NCBI RefSeq assembly: GCF_964204645.1 | Contig: NC_134027.1 | Location: forward strand, 14,560,485 to 14,620,484 | Reading direction: 5' to 3' | Source of the DNA: Tubulanus polymorphus | Taxonomy: Eukaryota > Nemertea > Palaeonemertea > Tubulaniformes > Tubulanidae | Length of the DNA stretch: 60,000 nt | In this document: piece by piece, positions 38,957 through 50,400 of the stretch | Layout of the letters: each line of letters opens with the position of its first letter | Numbering within the stretch: the stretch's first letter is position 1 | The notes under the pieces: model-generated | The model's input: the letters and a program-made list of their open reading frames with translations, nothing else | What the model was told of the DNA's origin: nothing | The model's database searches: none | Made by a program: the position numbers and the translations under genes

Positions 38957-39525
38957 AGATTTATTTATATTTGAACCGCATAATATGTTAGTTACTGGGG
39001 TAACAAACTGTGGTAAAACACATTTCATATTAGATTTGTTAGAAACTATTTATAAGAATCATTTTGATAATATAATATTATTCTACCCCACTTATGAAAT
39101 GAATAATACATATAATAGGGATATAGTTAAGATAAAAAAGTTTATTATATTAGATCCTAAAACAGTAAAAGAAAATTTTGAAAATTGTATTAAAATAGCA
39201 ATTGAAATTTATAAAGGTTCAAATACATTATTCATTATAGATGATTGCGCAATTTACATGATTCAAAAGTGAGAGAAAGTGAGTTATGCTATTTAGCTTT
39301 TTCTGGGAGAAATTTTGGGATAACAACATGGGTTTTAAATCAAAAATATAATTCAATTGTTAAAGATTTTAGGGAGAATATAAGATTTTTAGTTTTATTT
39401 TATAACAAAGATAGAAAATCTATGCAACAATCATTGGAAGAAAATCAAATTATACCTACTGAATTACATGATGAATATATGAATAAATTAAAGAATAGTA
39501 AAGGTTCAAAATTATTACTGAGGCT
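38949..39525 (+). pseudogene. A32-type packaging ATPase, third copy, one-base deletion
   Basis: Open from 38949 with Walker A GVTNCGKT and Walker B LFIIDDCA; a missing A at about 39250 shifts the frame, and the rest (FSGRNFGITTWVLNQKYNSI) is open at 39245-39525. Similarity ends at the LLLRL codons, where host-like sequence begins. Confidence 0.8.
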
Positions 39526-41190
39526 CAATATATACTCACTCCTTGCTTATCATCGTTGAGAGAACAGCTATCTTCTGCGAGTTACCAAGAGACATATACA
39601 ACAAGAGAAACTTTAGAGAGCTAGTATTAACATTTAAAACAAACTAATTTTCCTAAAACTTTAGCGATTATTAACATTTTGTTCTTAAATAACATCCAGA
39701 TTACTCAAATAGATATATTTTCAAAACTTTCTTTTCATCACAAAGTACGGTACAAATTCATTGTTTCTTTTCGACTTATCATTATTACTTTTGATTCGGA
39801 AATACATTGTGATCAATAATCATTCTTAAAATCATTATATAACTGTTATACTAATTTTATTACGATACGGGATAAAGCAAAACAACAATGTCTCCCCATA
39901 CTTCCGTTTTTCTTTTTATAGAAAGTATTCGGGAGTATCATGAAGTAACAGCGTGATCCTTTCACCAGTCACATTATAAATACACCCCATTGTTCCAACC
40001 CAACCAAACACGGTTCCGTCTATTCTTAAGTTTATTAAAAGATTCTGAATGTTTGCCAGATATCGCAGCAGAAGAACCGAGAAAGAATTATTTTTACACC
40101 AGGCTGATTTATGGTCAGCGCCGATAGATTAAAGCATCAAACAATAACCTGCTTACTACATCGTTTGTTGTGTGACAACCATTAATAACCACCAACGCAT
40201 TCAGGAAATCAACATAACAAACATTTTTTAGCTACTACGAAATCATGCTGCGGATCAATATCCTGCTGGACCCATAATATGGTCCTTTATTATATTTTGG
40301 TACATTGCACGCGTAGAAACCTATGGTTTTCAGTATTTTTACGGGAGTGCATACTTTTTGGTTTACCTTTGTCAGCAGTATGAGCTTGGCATTGAGCCAA
40401 TTCATGTAAAATCGTGGTACGTTTTTTTTATGTGAGCATTTCTTTCATTGGTTCTCGGCTTGAACGACATATAATCGATGCGATTGAAGACATGGCGAAC
40501 CTTCGTCGATGACATGGTCAACTTTGTTAAAATTCGACGAAAAACTGTTTTTGGCGGGAAAATTCTTAGCTCTTGCGTATAAAATTGCAATGACCTCGAT
40601 TGGGGGGCGTTGTTTCTACGAGCGAATGTGATTGGCTGTTTTTGGGATATACGGGGAATTCCAGCGCTACCAAAATAATTATGGGAAAGCCATTAATGGC
40701 GAACGTTTCATTGGACTAGGTGTCGTAGTGCGAATCTAAAATGCTCATTGCTGGTGAGAATATAATTATTTCACATATCGCCATAGGTATTGTTTCGTTT
40801 TAATACCCGGTGATTGTGTTGTAGAGATAGAAGTGAAGCAAAACATAACTACACAAGGCCTCCACGTGTGCGCGGGAGCGCTAACATTAGAATGTTGCAC
40901 CCCCAAACACACGCGTATACACACCACTATATGGTGATGCAGTAACCCTGCTTGGCGCGTGCACGTTTAGTATGATAACAGGCTGAATAATCGTCGTAGC
41001 AGAAGATGAGCGCTGTGTTTTCTGTTTGATAGAATTTGTAATAAATTGTAATCTCTTGTGACCTGAAAATACTAAGCAGCAAACTATAGGTATAGGTCGA
41101 GGTATGAATATTGTAGTGGTAAATTCCAGGATTTAAAACGATCTATAATACTACGCCCCGGTGTTTTAGCTTCCGCGGCCATACCCAGCA
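39526..41190. other. No gene recognised
   Basis: Host-like intergenic sequence. GTGATTGGCTG and CATTGGACTA near 40628 and 40712 are CCAAT-type motifs. 41158-41184 shares 24 of 27 bases with 3736-3762 in the Polinton polymerase region. Confidence 0.5.
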
Positions 41191-41395
41191 AACACTCAAC
41201 ATAAAATAAACGTTGAGTCGACGTTAAAAACTCGAACGTTGACGAATGACGTTACAATAACGTTTAAATTTGGTTTCCCACAACTTGATTTTATTTGGTC
41301 GTGCCTAAACCAATATTTGACGTTAATTCTACGTTTAGTCATGAAAGTACCATTCGAAACGTTTATTCAACGATAGTTCCTACCTTTTTTAAAAA
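41186..41395. repeat. AACGTT-rich interspersed repeat
   Basis: CCCAGCAAACACTCAACATA is followed by repeated AACGTT-type motifs (AAACGTTGAGTCGACGTT, CGAACGTTGACG, ATAACGTTTAAA, GAAACGTTTATT), apparently a diverged short-motif array. Confidence 0.5.
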
Positions 41396-41639
41396 ACACA
41401 GTCCATACCCCAAATAATCCAATCCATCCTCTAGTTTTAGTGAGTTTATTTAATCGAGGAATAATTTTCTCTCTAGCAGGGTGCATTATTCGCCAATTTT
41501 AATTTGGCACTATAAGCATATTTCACGTTATCACTCGTTTTGTCTACTTCGTTGAATTGTAAACTCAATATATGTGCAATATATAATGTCTTTAATAACA
41601 TATTTAATACCTGGTACCAATAAAATTATTTTAAATTTG

Positions 41640-41712
41640 AATTTGAATTTTAATCTGGGATTCGAACCTCACCGATCGTAACGCACTCGTTACATCCGAT
41701 CCGGTACCACAT
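41640..41712 (-). repeat. Possible tRNA-derived SINE fragment
   Basis: On the minus strand TGGTACCGGATCGGATG followed by AACGAGTGCGTTACGATCGG and GAGGTTCGAATCCCA gives A-box- and B-box-like motifs with an anticodon-arm-like centre. It does not form a full tRNA. Confidence 0.4.
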
Positions 41713-41963
41713 TGAATCGTCAGCTGCATAAAGCGAGCGCGAAGGATACGCACTGGTTTTTGGTGAAGGGAACTTAAATTACTTAAACGACGCGTAAGTT
41801 TAAAGCTCGTATGATAATGCCAAGTCTTTTATAACTTGACTGGGTTAATTCTGTCAAAATGTGAGCCCATGAAATCACAGGGCAAACCTAAAAAGAAGAT
41901 AAATTCACCCGGCCTCTATCCATCCATGCGTGCAACGCGTGCGTGCAAAATGACCAACCGCTA

Positions 41964-42887
41964 TCCTCGCTTGCCAGGGTTTGAATGCCTCCCCGAAGCG
42001 TAGCTAACACAGACCCCGCCGTGCAGGACCGGATAATTTTTGAAATAAATAAATTGAAATAAATTTTTGTTGTGATACCGGTACTATTTAGGCTAGGCCT
42101 ACTATTAGGCCTCATTACTGTGGTGGTACACACTAAAAACAGTGGCGGATCCAGGGGGCATGGGAGTTGGCGCGCCCCCCTTTTTCGGCCTAGCAATCTT
42201 GGAATCTTCTCTCAAAAAAATCACAAGATATCTTCAACCCGTTGTGAAATTGTGAGCATATCTCATTCCTAATTTCAACCAAGAAAGTGCTCAGAATGCA
42301 TCTAAATTTTCTAATTTTTCAAAATTTTCGGGGTGGGCCGCCAGACCCCCCTTCGGGGGCTACACCGTCATGCGCAAAGAAGTATAGGCTATGTGAATAG
42401 TGATCCTAAATCTAATGTGTGCCCACTTTTTCCAAAACCTGGATCCGCCCCTGAATCTGAAAAACATGGAGAAACTCCAAACAAACAACTTCGTCTCCCG
42501 TTTTCCCTTCGGCCGGCGATTAATCGTTCAGAACCTGAGTTATCAATTCTTCTGTGAAAAATGTCGGACCAATCCCAATTTGACCGCTCCAGATTGGACT
42601 ATTAGATACACCGCCCAAAATCTTTCGGGCGGACAGGTTGCCACTCAGTGGCCACTAGTTTATGTATTAAGTCAATCAGATGGATTGTTTTTTAATGGCA
42701 GATTAACTATCAATACCACACCTCTGATTGGCTTAAATAAGCTTACAACATAGACTGGTGCCGGTGGGTGCTGAGCAGGAACCTGTCTGCCCAAGAAATC
42801 TTGAATAGACGAATGAAGCGTTAGCGGCCAGGGTTTGTGTTGGCATGAGCATCAGTGGAAGGCAATTAAACCCTGGCAAAGCGAGGA
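41964..42887. mobile_element. Possible non-autonomous DNA transposon
   Basis: TCCTCGCTTGCCAGGGTTT at 41964-41982 recurs inverted as AAACCCTGGCAAAGCGAGGA at 42868-42887, with one extra base. A third, direct copy of the first 16 bp lies at 29843-29858. No transposase inside and no clear target duplication. Confidence 0.35.
42140..42453. repeat. Interspersed GTGGCGGATCCAGG repeat with inverted ends
   Basis: Starts CAGTGGCGGATCCAGGGGG and ends CCTGGATCCGCCCCTG, so the ends are inverted repeats of about 14 bp. Similar sequence at 25603 and 56722 makes it a dispersed family, MITE-like. Confidence 0.6.
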
Positions 42888-42899
42888 TGGATCCCCCAA

Positions 42900-43983
42900 G
42901 AATCCTCATGATTATTCCCTGTGTATAGTGTTATTATACAATAGGCCTACAGGGATGCTATGGTTGGTCATTGAACCGTGGACCCATGCAATTGTCTCTG
43001 TCACTGAAATGCCAGCACCAAACCGCCTACTGATTGTCAGGGACAGTCCCTGAAAATGTCTCACTGTCCCTGAGGTTTTTTTTATGCTATTGAAAAAGAT
43101 TATTGCTGTCCCTGAATCAATTTTGTCCATCTAAAAATCGTTCTCATTCTTCATTTAACCATCTTTTTTGTCCCTGTGAGAGTATGAAAAGTTGTCATGT
43201 CTGCTGAAAAAAAATTCATTTTGTTACTGATAGCACTTTTCAGAGGTTGGCAGCCCTGAATATGGCATTTTAATACAATTTAACATTTAGGACGTATATC
43301 AGTATGTATATGCATATTTTGTAACCACAATCAATTGCAAATTTGTAACCCATGACATGCTCTCTGATTGGAAATGAGTTTCAAGCTCATTGATTATTGT
43401 ATTAATTCACCAAGGGCATTGAATATTGAATTCTCAGATTGTCAAGCATTTCACCCTGGACCCCCAGTTAGGCCAGTCGTAGGCTGAGCCTATTACTATA
43501 CAAATGGAGCAAATTTAAATGACATGGTTTTCAGAGTTTACAGAAGGTTTTTCGCAAAAGTCTGTAAGTAAAACATATCAGTTATAAAAAACCAATCAGA
43601 GAGCAAAGCCTTCTCTATGATGAGGTAGTAGAGGGTTTTAAAATTGTGTTTCAAGATCGATTTCTATGAAATCTTTTATTTGGTTTCTTGGAGGAACTTA
43701 TTTGCGCTACAGAAAATTAATCCTTGATAATTGCCAAGGTTCGGGAAAAATAGCTTTTCTCAAATCGGATGTATGCCATAGATGTGCTACTTAGCCATGT
43801 GCTCAAATTGCAAATTCAATCAAATTTAAATCTGCAAAAAAATATCAAATCCAATTCAATGTTACTTTATTGAACAAAAATGTACCTCGTTAGATTTAAT
43901 AAATGTTCCAGTCATGCTTATTGGCGACGCAGATGGTCATGAATAGGATGTGAATATTTCTTTTAGGATTACTTGGTACAAAA
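42900..43983. other. No gene recognised; repeat debris and possible promoter of the transposase-like gene
   Basis: 43392-43462 contains a TCACCAAGGGCATTGAATATT...CAGATTGTCAAGCATTTCACC unit shared with 51902-51965 and 58050-58101. 43020-43110 has several GTCCCTGA motifs also seen at 52777-52870. AG at 43979-43981 just before the ATG could be a splice acceptor. Confidence 0.45.
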
Positions 43984-46195
43984 ATGGCTCAGAAATTAAA
44001 ACGATGGAGATATTTTAACCAGAAAGCACTAAAAACACTTAATGATACATCCAGTAGCAGTAATGAGGATGACGAGATAAATGTGAGACATGATAGGCCT
44101 ATACAACCAGTTGAAGCACACTTAGAGGCTAGAGACGTGATACAATCCCCAAGTCATGAAGACAGCTCAATTTCAGTGAATGATGAACACAATCTATCTG
44201 ACAGTGACAGCTTTCAATCAACCAGAGGTGCTCATTATCATTCTGACAGTGATGTACTCTCATCTTCATATTCGAGAAGTGATTTGGATTCGGATGATCA
44301 AAGTTTGAGACATGAGCTTAGAGGTTGGGCTATTCGAAATAGAGTGACCCACATTGCCCTAAATGAGCTATTGGATATTTTAAGGAGTCACGGACACGAC
44401 GAGCTGCCTAAAGACAGACGTACCCTAGTAAAAGCTCCTAGAAGAATTGACATAGCACAACAATTTGGAGGGTATTACATATACTTTGGTATAGAATCTG
44501 GTATTGTGCATTCTCTTCAAAGCATACCTAATTCAGAAATTTCTAATGAAATTCAAGGGATCGAACTGATTGTCAACGTTGATGGCTTGCCGCTCTTCAA
44601 ATCATCATCAACACAATTTTGGCCTATTTTATGTTATTTCCATTCAGCACCGATTTTTATAGCTGCATTGTTTGTTGGTGATACAAAGCCTGATAGTGTT
44701 GCTGGATATACAGCTGAGTTTATTGAAGAGTGTAATAGACTGAAGATTACTGGTGTTCAGTATATGAACTTGCACTTTCCTTTCACTGTTAAGTCATTTA
44801 TTTGTGATTGTCCAGCAAGATCGTTTCTAAAATGCACCATCGGTCACACGGGCTACTATTCATGCGAACGCTGTACCATCCGAGGATCATGGGAAGGAAG
44901 AGTTGTGTTCAATTCACGAAGACTACATCCCCTTCGTACTGTTGCCAACTTCAACACTCAGTCTTATACTGTTCATCAGACTGGAAAGTCACCATTGATA
45001 GAAGCTGGTATCGACTGTATAAATGGTTTTGCATTGGATTACATGCACCTAGTGTGCCTTGGCGTTGTAAGAAGATTTTTAACTTTTCTGACATCAGGTC
45101 CACGTATCTGTAAATTGTCCCAAGGCCAGATACAAATGATATCAACTTTTCAAAGGTCGTTTTCGGGACTGATGCCCAGTGAGTTTGCTAGACAGCCACG
45201 AGGTCTAAAGGAACTTAAACGCTGGAAGGCTACAGAATTGCGTGAATTCTTGATTTATACCGGTCCAGTAGCTCTTAAAGGTATTTATTCTCTTAACCTG
45301 TATTCATGTGGATAGATTTTAAATCTGCAGCTGTCAACCTCCAGTCTGTACCCAGCCCCGAGACAATCAACTTCATACATCTCTACATAACCAGCCTTAT
45401 CACAATTTCAATTCAACAAAAAAAAATCAACTATACCAGTACAGGTCAGCAGATTGACAGCTGAATGAGGCCATTTGCTGCCATTTCCACCCCCTGGGAC
45501 TCCTTTGTTTTTATCTTGCAGATGTTTTGAATCCGCCATTGTATGAGCATTTTCTATGCCTGTCAGTTGCAGTGTCAATGCTGTTATTTCAAAATGATGA
45601 AAAGAGAAATGCTTATGTAAATGATGCTGGTGAACTCTTAAAATATTATGTTGCAAAGGCTAAGGATTATTATGGTGTTACATTCTGCAGTTATAATGTC
45701 CATAGTTTAATCCACTTAAACGAAGATGTCCGGTTCTTTGGATGTTCATTGAATGACGTGTCTGGGTTCTGTTTTGAAAATTATCTTCAAACCTTGAAGA
45801 AGATGTTACATAAACCGCAGTCACCGCTGATTCAAGTCTGCAAACGTCTGAGTGAAAGGAAATCAGCTGGTATAAGTGATCACAAGAAACAAAGAAAATT
45901 AAGGATAGCCCTAAAGAAAGACAATGTATTTTGTTTTGACTCTGAGTTTGCACTCGTGAAACAGATTTCAGCAACCACAGATTGTTGTTATTGCGATATG
46001 ATAAAACATTCATCCATGCAGCCCTTCTTTTTGGAGCCTTGCGATTCCCGTATTGTTGGCATGTTTTATTGCGATAGCTTGACAAGATCAGTTACATATA
46101 GCAAGTGGATAAATACTCATGAACTTAACAGAAAAGCACTCTGCTTACCATATCATGGTGGTAGTGTGTTGATGCCATTATTGCATACTCATTAA
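43984..46195 (+). CDS. Tnp2/CACTA-like transposase-derived protein, two exons
   Basis: Exon 1 is 43984-45280, a 241-bp intron (GTATTT...TTGCAG) follows, exon 2 is 45522-46195; the phase is kept (split Asp codon), giving about 656 residues. The N-terminus is Ser/Asp-rich and acidic. The core has GIELIVNVDGLPLFKSSSTQ (an Asp typical of the DDE fold), FVGDTKPD, ICDCPARSFLKCTIGHTGYY with Cys pairs through CERCTIRG, and CINGFALDYMHLVCLGVVRR. The last resembles the DxMH segment of Tnp2/Transposase_21-like proteins common in invertebrate genomes. It could be an active EnSpm-type transposase or a domesticated gene. No terminal repeats were found. Confidence 0.7.
45281..45521 (+). other. Intron of the transposase-like gene
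   Basis: GTATTTATTC donor and TTTTTATCTTGCAG acceptor; removing it joins the frame exactly. Confidence 0.75.
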
Positions 46196-46467
46196 GGTAT
46201 ATAGTGACAGGGAGGAAGAAATTTCTACCCATTCCTAGTTTAAACGATGAGTACGGGGGTACATATTGTATGCCGGATGGACATTCAAATTTACGTCCGA
46301 AAAGATAGGGCGGTGTTGGCTCCAAAGACACTGAGCTGACCTACTTCACAACTGCTGCAATACTGCCAGTTTACATGCGAAATTATTTACAGTGTGATAG
46401 CATGCACACATGTGCATATCCTTAGCGTAGTTGATGGTACTGCCCACTACTAACACAGAAGATCAGG

Positions 46468-46658
46468 TGTTTGTTTGTTTGTTAGTTTTGCTTTACGTCG
46501 TTTGGATCTTTGTTTCCCAAGACTAACCCTGACGGGACAGCCTTTGAAGTGTTGCCCGCACACACTGTTAACAGCCAGCAGGATTCGAACTCACTTGCCT
46601 CTCAGCACTGAAAGTGAATGCAACAGCATCACACATTATCTCACTGAGCTATGGAGGC
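46468..46658 (-). repeat. tRNA-derived SINE with (AAAC)n tail
   Basis: On the minus strand it begins GCCTCCATAGCTCAGTGAGA (A box) and has GAGTTCGAATCCTGC (B box), then an unrelated body and the tail GACGTAAAGCAAAAC plus TAACAAACAAACAAA. This is the usual SINE layout transcribed by RNA polymerase III. Confidence 0.75.
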
Positions 46659-46712
46659 TACTCGACTCCTGTTTGGGGAATTACTTTGTTTTCGATGTCT
46701 CTGTTACTTTGT

Positions 46713-46753
46713 TTGTTTGCTTATTTGTTTGTTTGTTTTGCTTTACGTCACTA
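46713..46753 (-). repeat. Second SINE 3' end
   Basis: GACGTAAAGCAAAACAAACA plus AACAAATAAGCAAACAAA on the minus strand is the same tail as 46468-46500, without a head. Confidence 0.6.
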
Positions 46754-46759
46754 TAGATG

Positions 46760-47463
46760 CTTATGGTCGCTATGAACATGGGATATAACATGCCATATTA
46801 GGCTACTATATAATGCTCGAATCGAAAAGTTGGAAGTTCTAATTTAAAAAATCACTTGTAGTTTCCACCTCGTTTCGTGCTGATTATACATTTTATAATG
46901 TAATATATAGCTTTGAACTAACGATAACTGGATTTCTTATATGACCGTCAGTAGTTAGTAGGCTCAGTCTGCATGGTATCATATACACTACTTTCATCAA
47001 AATCAGTCAATCGGTTTAGGCGATATTAATTTTTCTTCAATGGAATACCTGCAATACCAGATGGCGCAACAAAATTCTGGGGCATTTGTAGTGAAAATCA
47101 GTTCATTTTGAATGAAATTTGAACTTGAGTTTCAGGCTTAGTAGGCAAAATAGGAAAATTATCAAACAAGTCATCGATTGGATAATTATAAGATTGCCTT
47201 TCTCACTCGTGCATGGTATAGATTTCACTGAAAATTAATTTTATAATGAGAAAAGTCGATTCTAATATAATTGAAACTTCAGTAGCCTTGCTGGTATCCT
47301 ATTAGGCCCCCTTGTGTTAAAAATATTTCATAATATTCATAATAGTAATTTCATAGGTTGTTGAATGTCCCCAAAGTTGTATTGAAATTACTTTTCTTAA
47401 ACGTAGATACCAATGAAAATTTCACTATACTTTACAAAATTCACATTTTCTGATCTACCTAGA
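46760..47463. other. No gene recognised; region before the DUF4806-like gene
   Basis: AT-rich host sequence without repeats I recognise. Just before the ATG at 47464, TTTTCTGATCTACCTAG could be a splice acceptor, so a 5' noncoding exon may exist upstream. Confidence 0.4.
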
Positions 47464-50400
47464 ATGGCTTGGACACGTGCTGTGTGGTTCGAAAATGATC
47501 GAGAAATGGAGCTAGTGGTCCCTAGTAATTGGTTGGTAGCGAATGAAGTATTTTGGCCTCCAGGCATCGATGCGAGTAAAGCTCTATCAGAGCGAAGGCC
47601 GCCAGCAGCAAACTGGCGGAAGTTTCCTGTGAGTAAGGTTAAAGGGAAATCAGGTACGGTAGGTCTCTCTTTAGACTTTTTATGATTTCATTCCTGGTGC
47701 TATTTCTAATTTAATTTAGTTTCATTGTAAACAATATGCCAATGGTTGTCATCTTTTCTCTGTTTTCTTGTGTACACTTCTAACCTGCCTACAGTGCAGT
47801 GTGAAATTCATATTTTACTTTTAAATACATGAAAATCAATAAGAAAGTTGCTTTCATGCATCAAAATAGGAGAGGCAAAAATCAGGAATTTAATTGGAAT
47901 TCCTAGGGAGGGAGTAATAAACACTAATAGCATTTAAATTTATAGGTACTATTGCTAAAATTGTCTCCAGGTTTAATAGCTAGTCTAGGTTATTGATTTT
48001 AAATGACTTGACTGTTGTGTCATCGATACAGATAATAAAGACCAATTAGATGATATGAGTGTGACAGAGACAGAATCAGATTGTCCAAAAACGAGAAAAA
48101 GAAAGAGGAAATCCTATACCGATTGTGTGCTTGAAACGGGTGAGTTAGCCTATGTTAGCTTAGCAAGTGTTATAAATTAAGTCTTCCATCATGCTTTTGT
48201 GAAGAAAAAAAAATTTTACGCATCCATCATTTGTTGTATATTCAGCCAGGTGCCATAGATCTTTTGATTTTTAGTTGTTAATGAGGGAAAGAGATGGGCC
48301 ATAGACTGTAATGATGGCAAATATTTTGGTCTTTGGAATCTACTGGGCTTAATGGTAGACTACAATGGTAAGTCACAAAGAACATGTTATAATATTTGTT
48401 TGTATTTTGTGCTAGGTAATTCATCACAGTTAATTGACTCTGGCGAAGACACTGATATCTTATGTAAGTTTGAAGTAGAAATTTCAATTAGTTTTCTGGT
48501 GTGTTGAAAAGCATGGGCGTCCCTTGGGGGGAGGGCGGTAGGGTTCGGTAGTTCGAACGAACGCCCCGTTTGAATTTTCAAACATCGACGAACGTCAGCA
48601 CATGGTCTGTATTTGTATTTGCTAAATTAGCAAAATAAAATTGATGCATGCAAAGTAAACAGTAACCAGTCTACCTATACTGAATTTTCTTATTTTTGAC
48701 TCTAAGGCAAAATGACTAATTCTGACCGATATAGGAGTAAGTAAGTTCCGAGGCTTTTATCGGTCATCTAGTTGGATTCATTCCCTGTTACATTATTAAA
48801 ATCTTAATTAATACTGTTTTAACTGAAACAATAACATGATTTATTTACAGCTTCTGAAAATGAAGATGATATACCCGTAATGCCTCCAAAAATTACTCGT
48901 CATAAGCCTAGCGCTTGTAAGTACAGTATCAAATGATGATTCAATTTGTTCTCACACTGTGGCTCTGTTCACTGCCTGAGTAACCAAATGCAAATCCAAG
49001 TTCCAAATCAACCATATTTATTTTTATGTGCATTCATTTAAATTGTCACTCTAGCTCAGTAGGCCTATGGCAGTGTAATGACGCATGTAATCAGTAAATA
49101 AACATTTCATTAGCCTAAAAAAAATACTGGAAGTTCTACCAGTTCCACATTCTGATTTAATACTTGACTCAGAATTAACTCATAGAAAATGAACTAATTT
49201 AAACCAGAATTAACTCTAAACTGTGGAACTTGGTCATACAAGACGTGCTCAATTACCCAAGGTGGCTGCTGAAAGTGTGACCATATAGTGTCACCCAAGA
49301 ATTCAATTCAATTTTCCGAAATGCTTATGATGATAATGTCTGCCATCATGGTTCATGGCCTTGTATGCATAGTGTTGCTCCTTGACCCTAGTTTTTATTT
49401 TACAGCTCAGTCTTGTGCTGTCGACTCATCCGGATTCAAATCTGACGTACCATCGCGAGGTCAGTCAGGTGAGGCTGAATTCTCCCGCTACAAATCTAAG
49501 GGACACTCATGTACTCAGTCTGTTGCTGCTGAATACCCCCGCTTCAAATCTCCTCAAGGACGATCAAGTACTCAGTCTGTTGCTGCTGAATACCCCCACT
49601 TCAAATCTCCTCAAGGACGATCAAGTACTCAGTCTGTTGCTGCTGAATACCCCCACTTCAAATCTCCTCAAGGACGATCAAGAGTTCAGTCTGGTGCTGT
49701 TGAGTTCTTCCAATCTAGATCCCCTGAAGGACCATTAAAAACATCATTTGCATCAAAAAAAACTGCTTGTAAGTATCAACTCATTCATACATGCAGCCAT
49801 CCCAGCACCTCTATATTTCTTTTTTTCCCATATTTCAATAGGAATCTTATTAATCTATATTTGTCAAAAATTTCCTATTTTTTTCGCAAAAATATTTTCC
49901 AACGCAGGTTTTTACCGTATGTGTAGTGAATGATGACTTACTCGCTTTTTGATTCCCAAATGATAATTGTCACAACAAGACTGAAAGTGGTCAATGGTAG
50001 AGATGATACATTTTATTTGGTCGATTTTCCCTACCACATCCAAGTTGTTATATAATAGGTGGTGGTTTCCTATTAATTATCGTATTACATGAATTATCAT
50101 ATTACAGTCAAGAATTCCGAAGAATATCCTATCTTTTCTTAAAAAAGCTCCTACTTTTTCTATATTTTTATGAAAAAAAAATGGCTGGGATGTCGTACAT
50201 GTAATTTCATTACATGTATTTAAATTTGTAAAATCAGATTTAAATACTAAACTCATGAGTAGTCTTCAGATTAATGCACTGTTATCATTATAATCAAGGA
50301 AATGCTATTTGAAAAATATTCCATCATACTTGACTGCATTGACAGTTTATTTGAACCGCTTACTGCAAAAATGAGGTTACCGGTATATTGAATAAAAAGT

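Larger units (their letters stand above)
36541..39525 (+). mobile_element. Third Polinton piece: HNH tail through ATPase
   Basis: A second run of the same gene order starts abruptly within the HNH gene and ends abruptly at the last codons of the ATPase, joined to host-like sequence at about 39525. Its first gene differs more from copies 1 and 2 (DIPTKIENNIDCNIGYEYYS region) than those do from each other, so it is unlikely to be a simple tandem duplicate of the second piece. Confidence 0.75.

Noticed and set aside
42400-42753. 117-residue ORF overlapping the GGCGGATCC repeat
   Set aside because: It crosses repeat and non-repeat sequence and has no recognisable domain.
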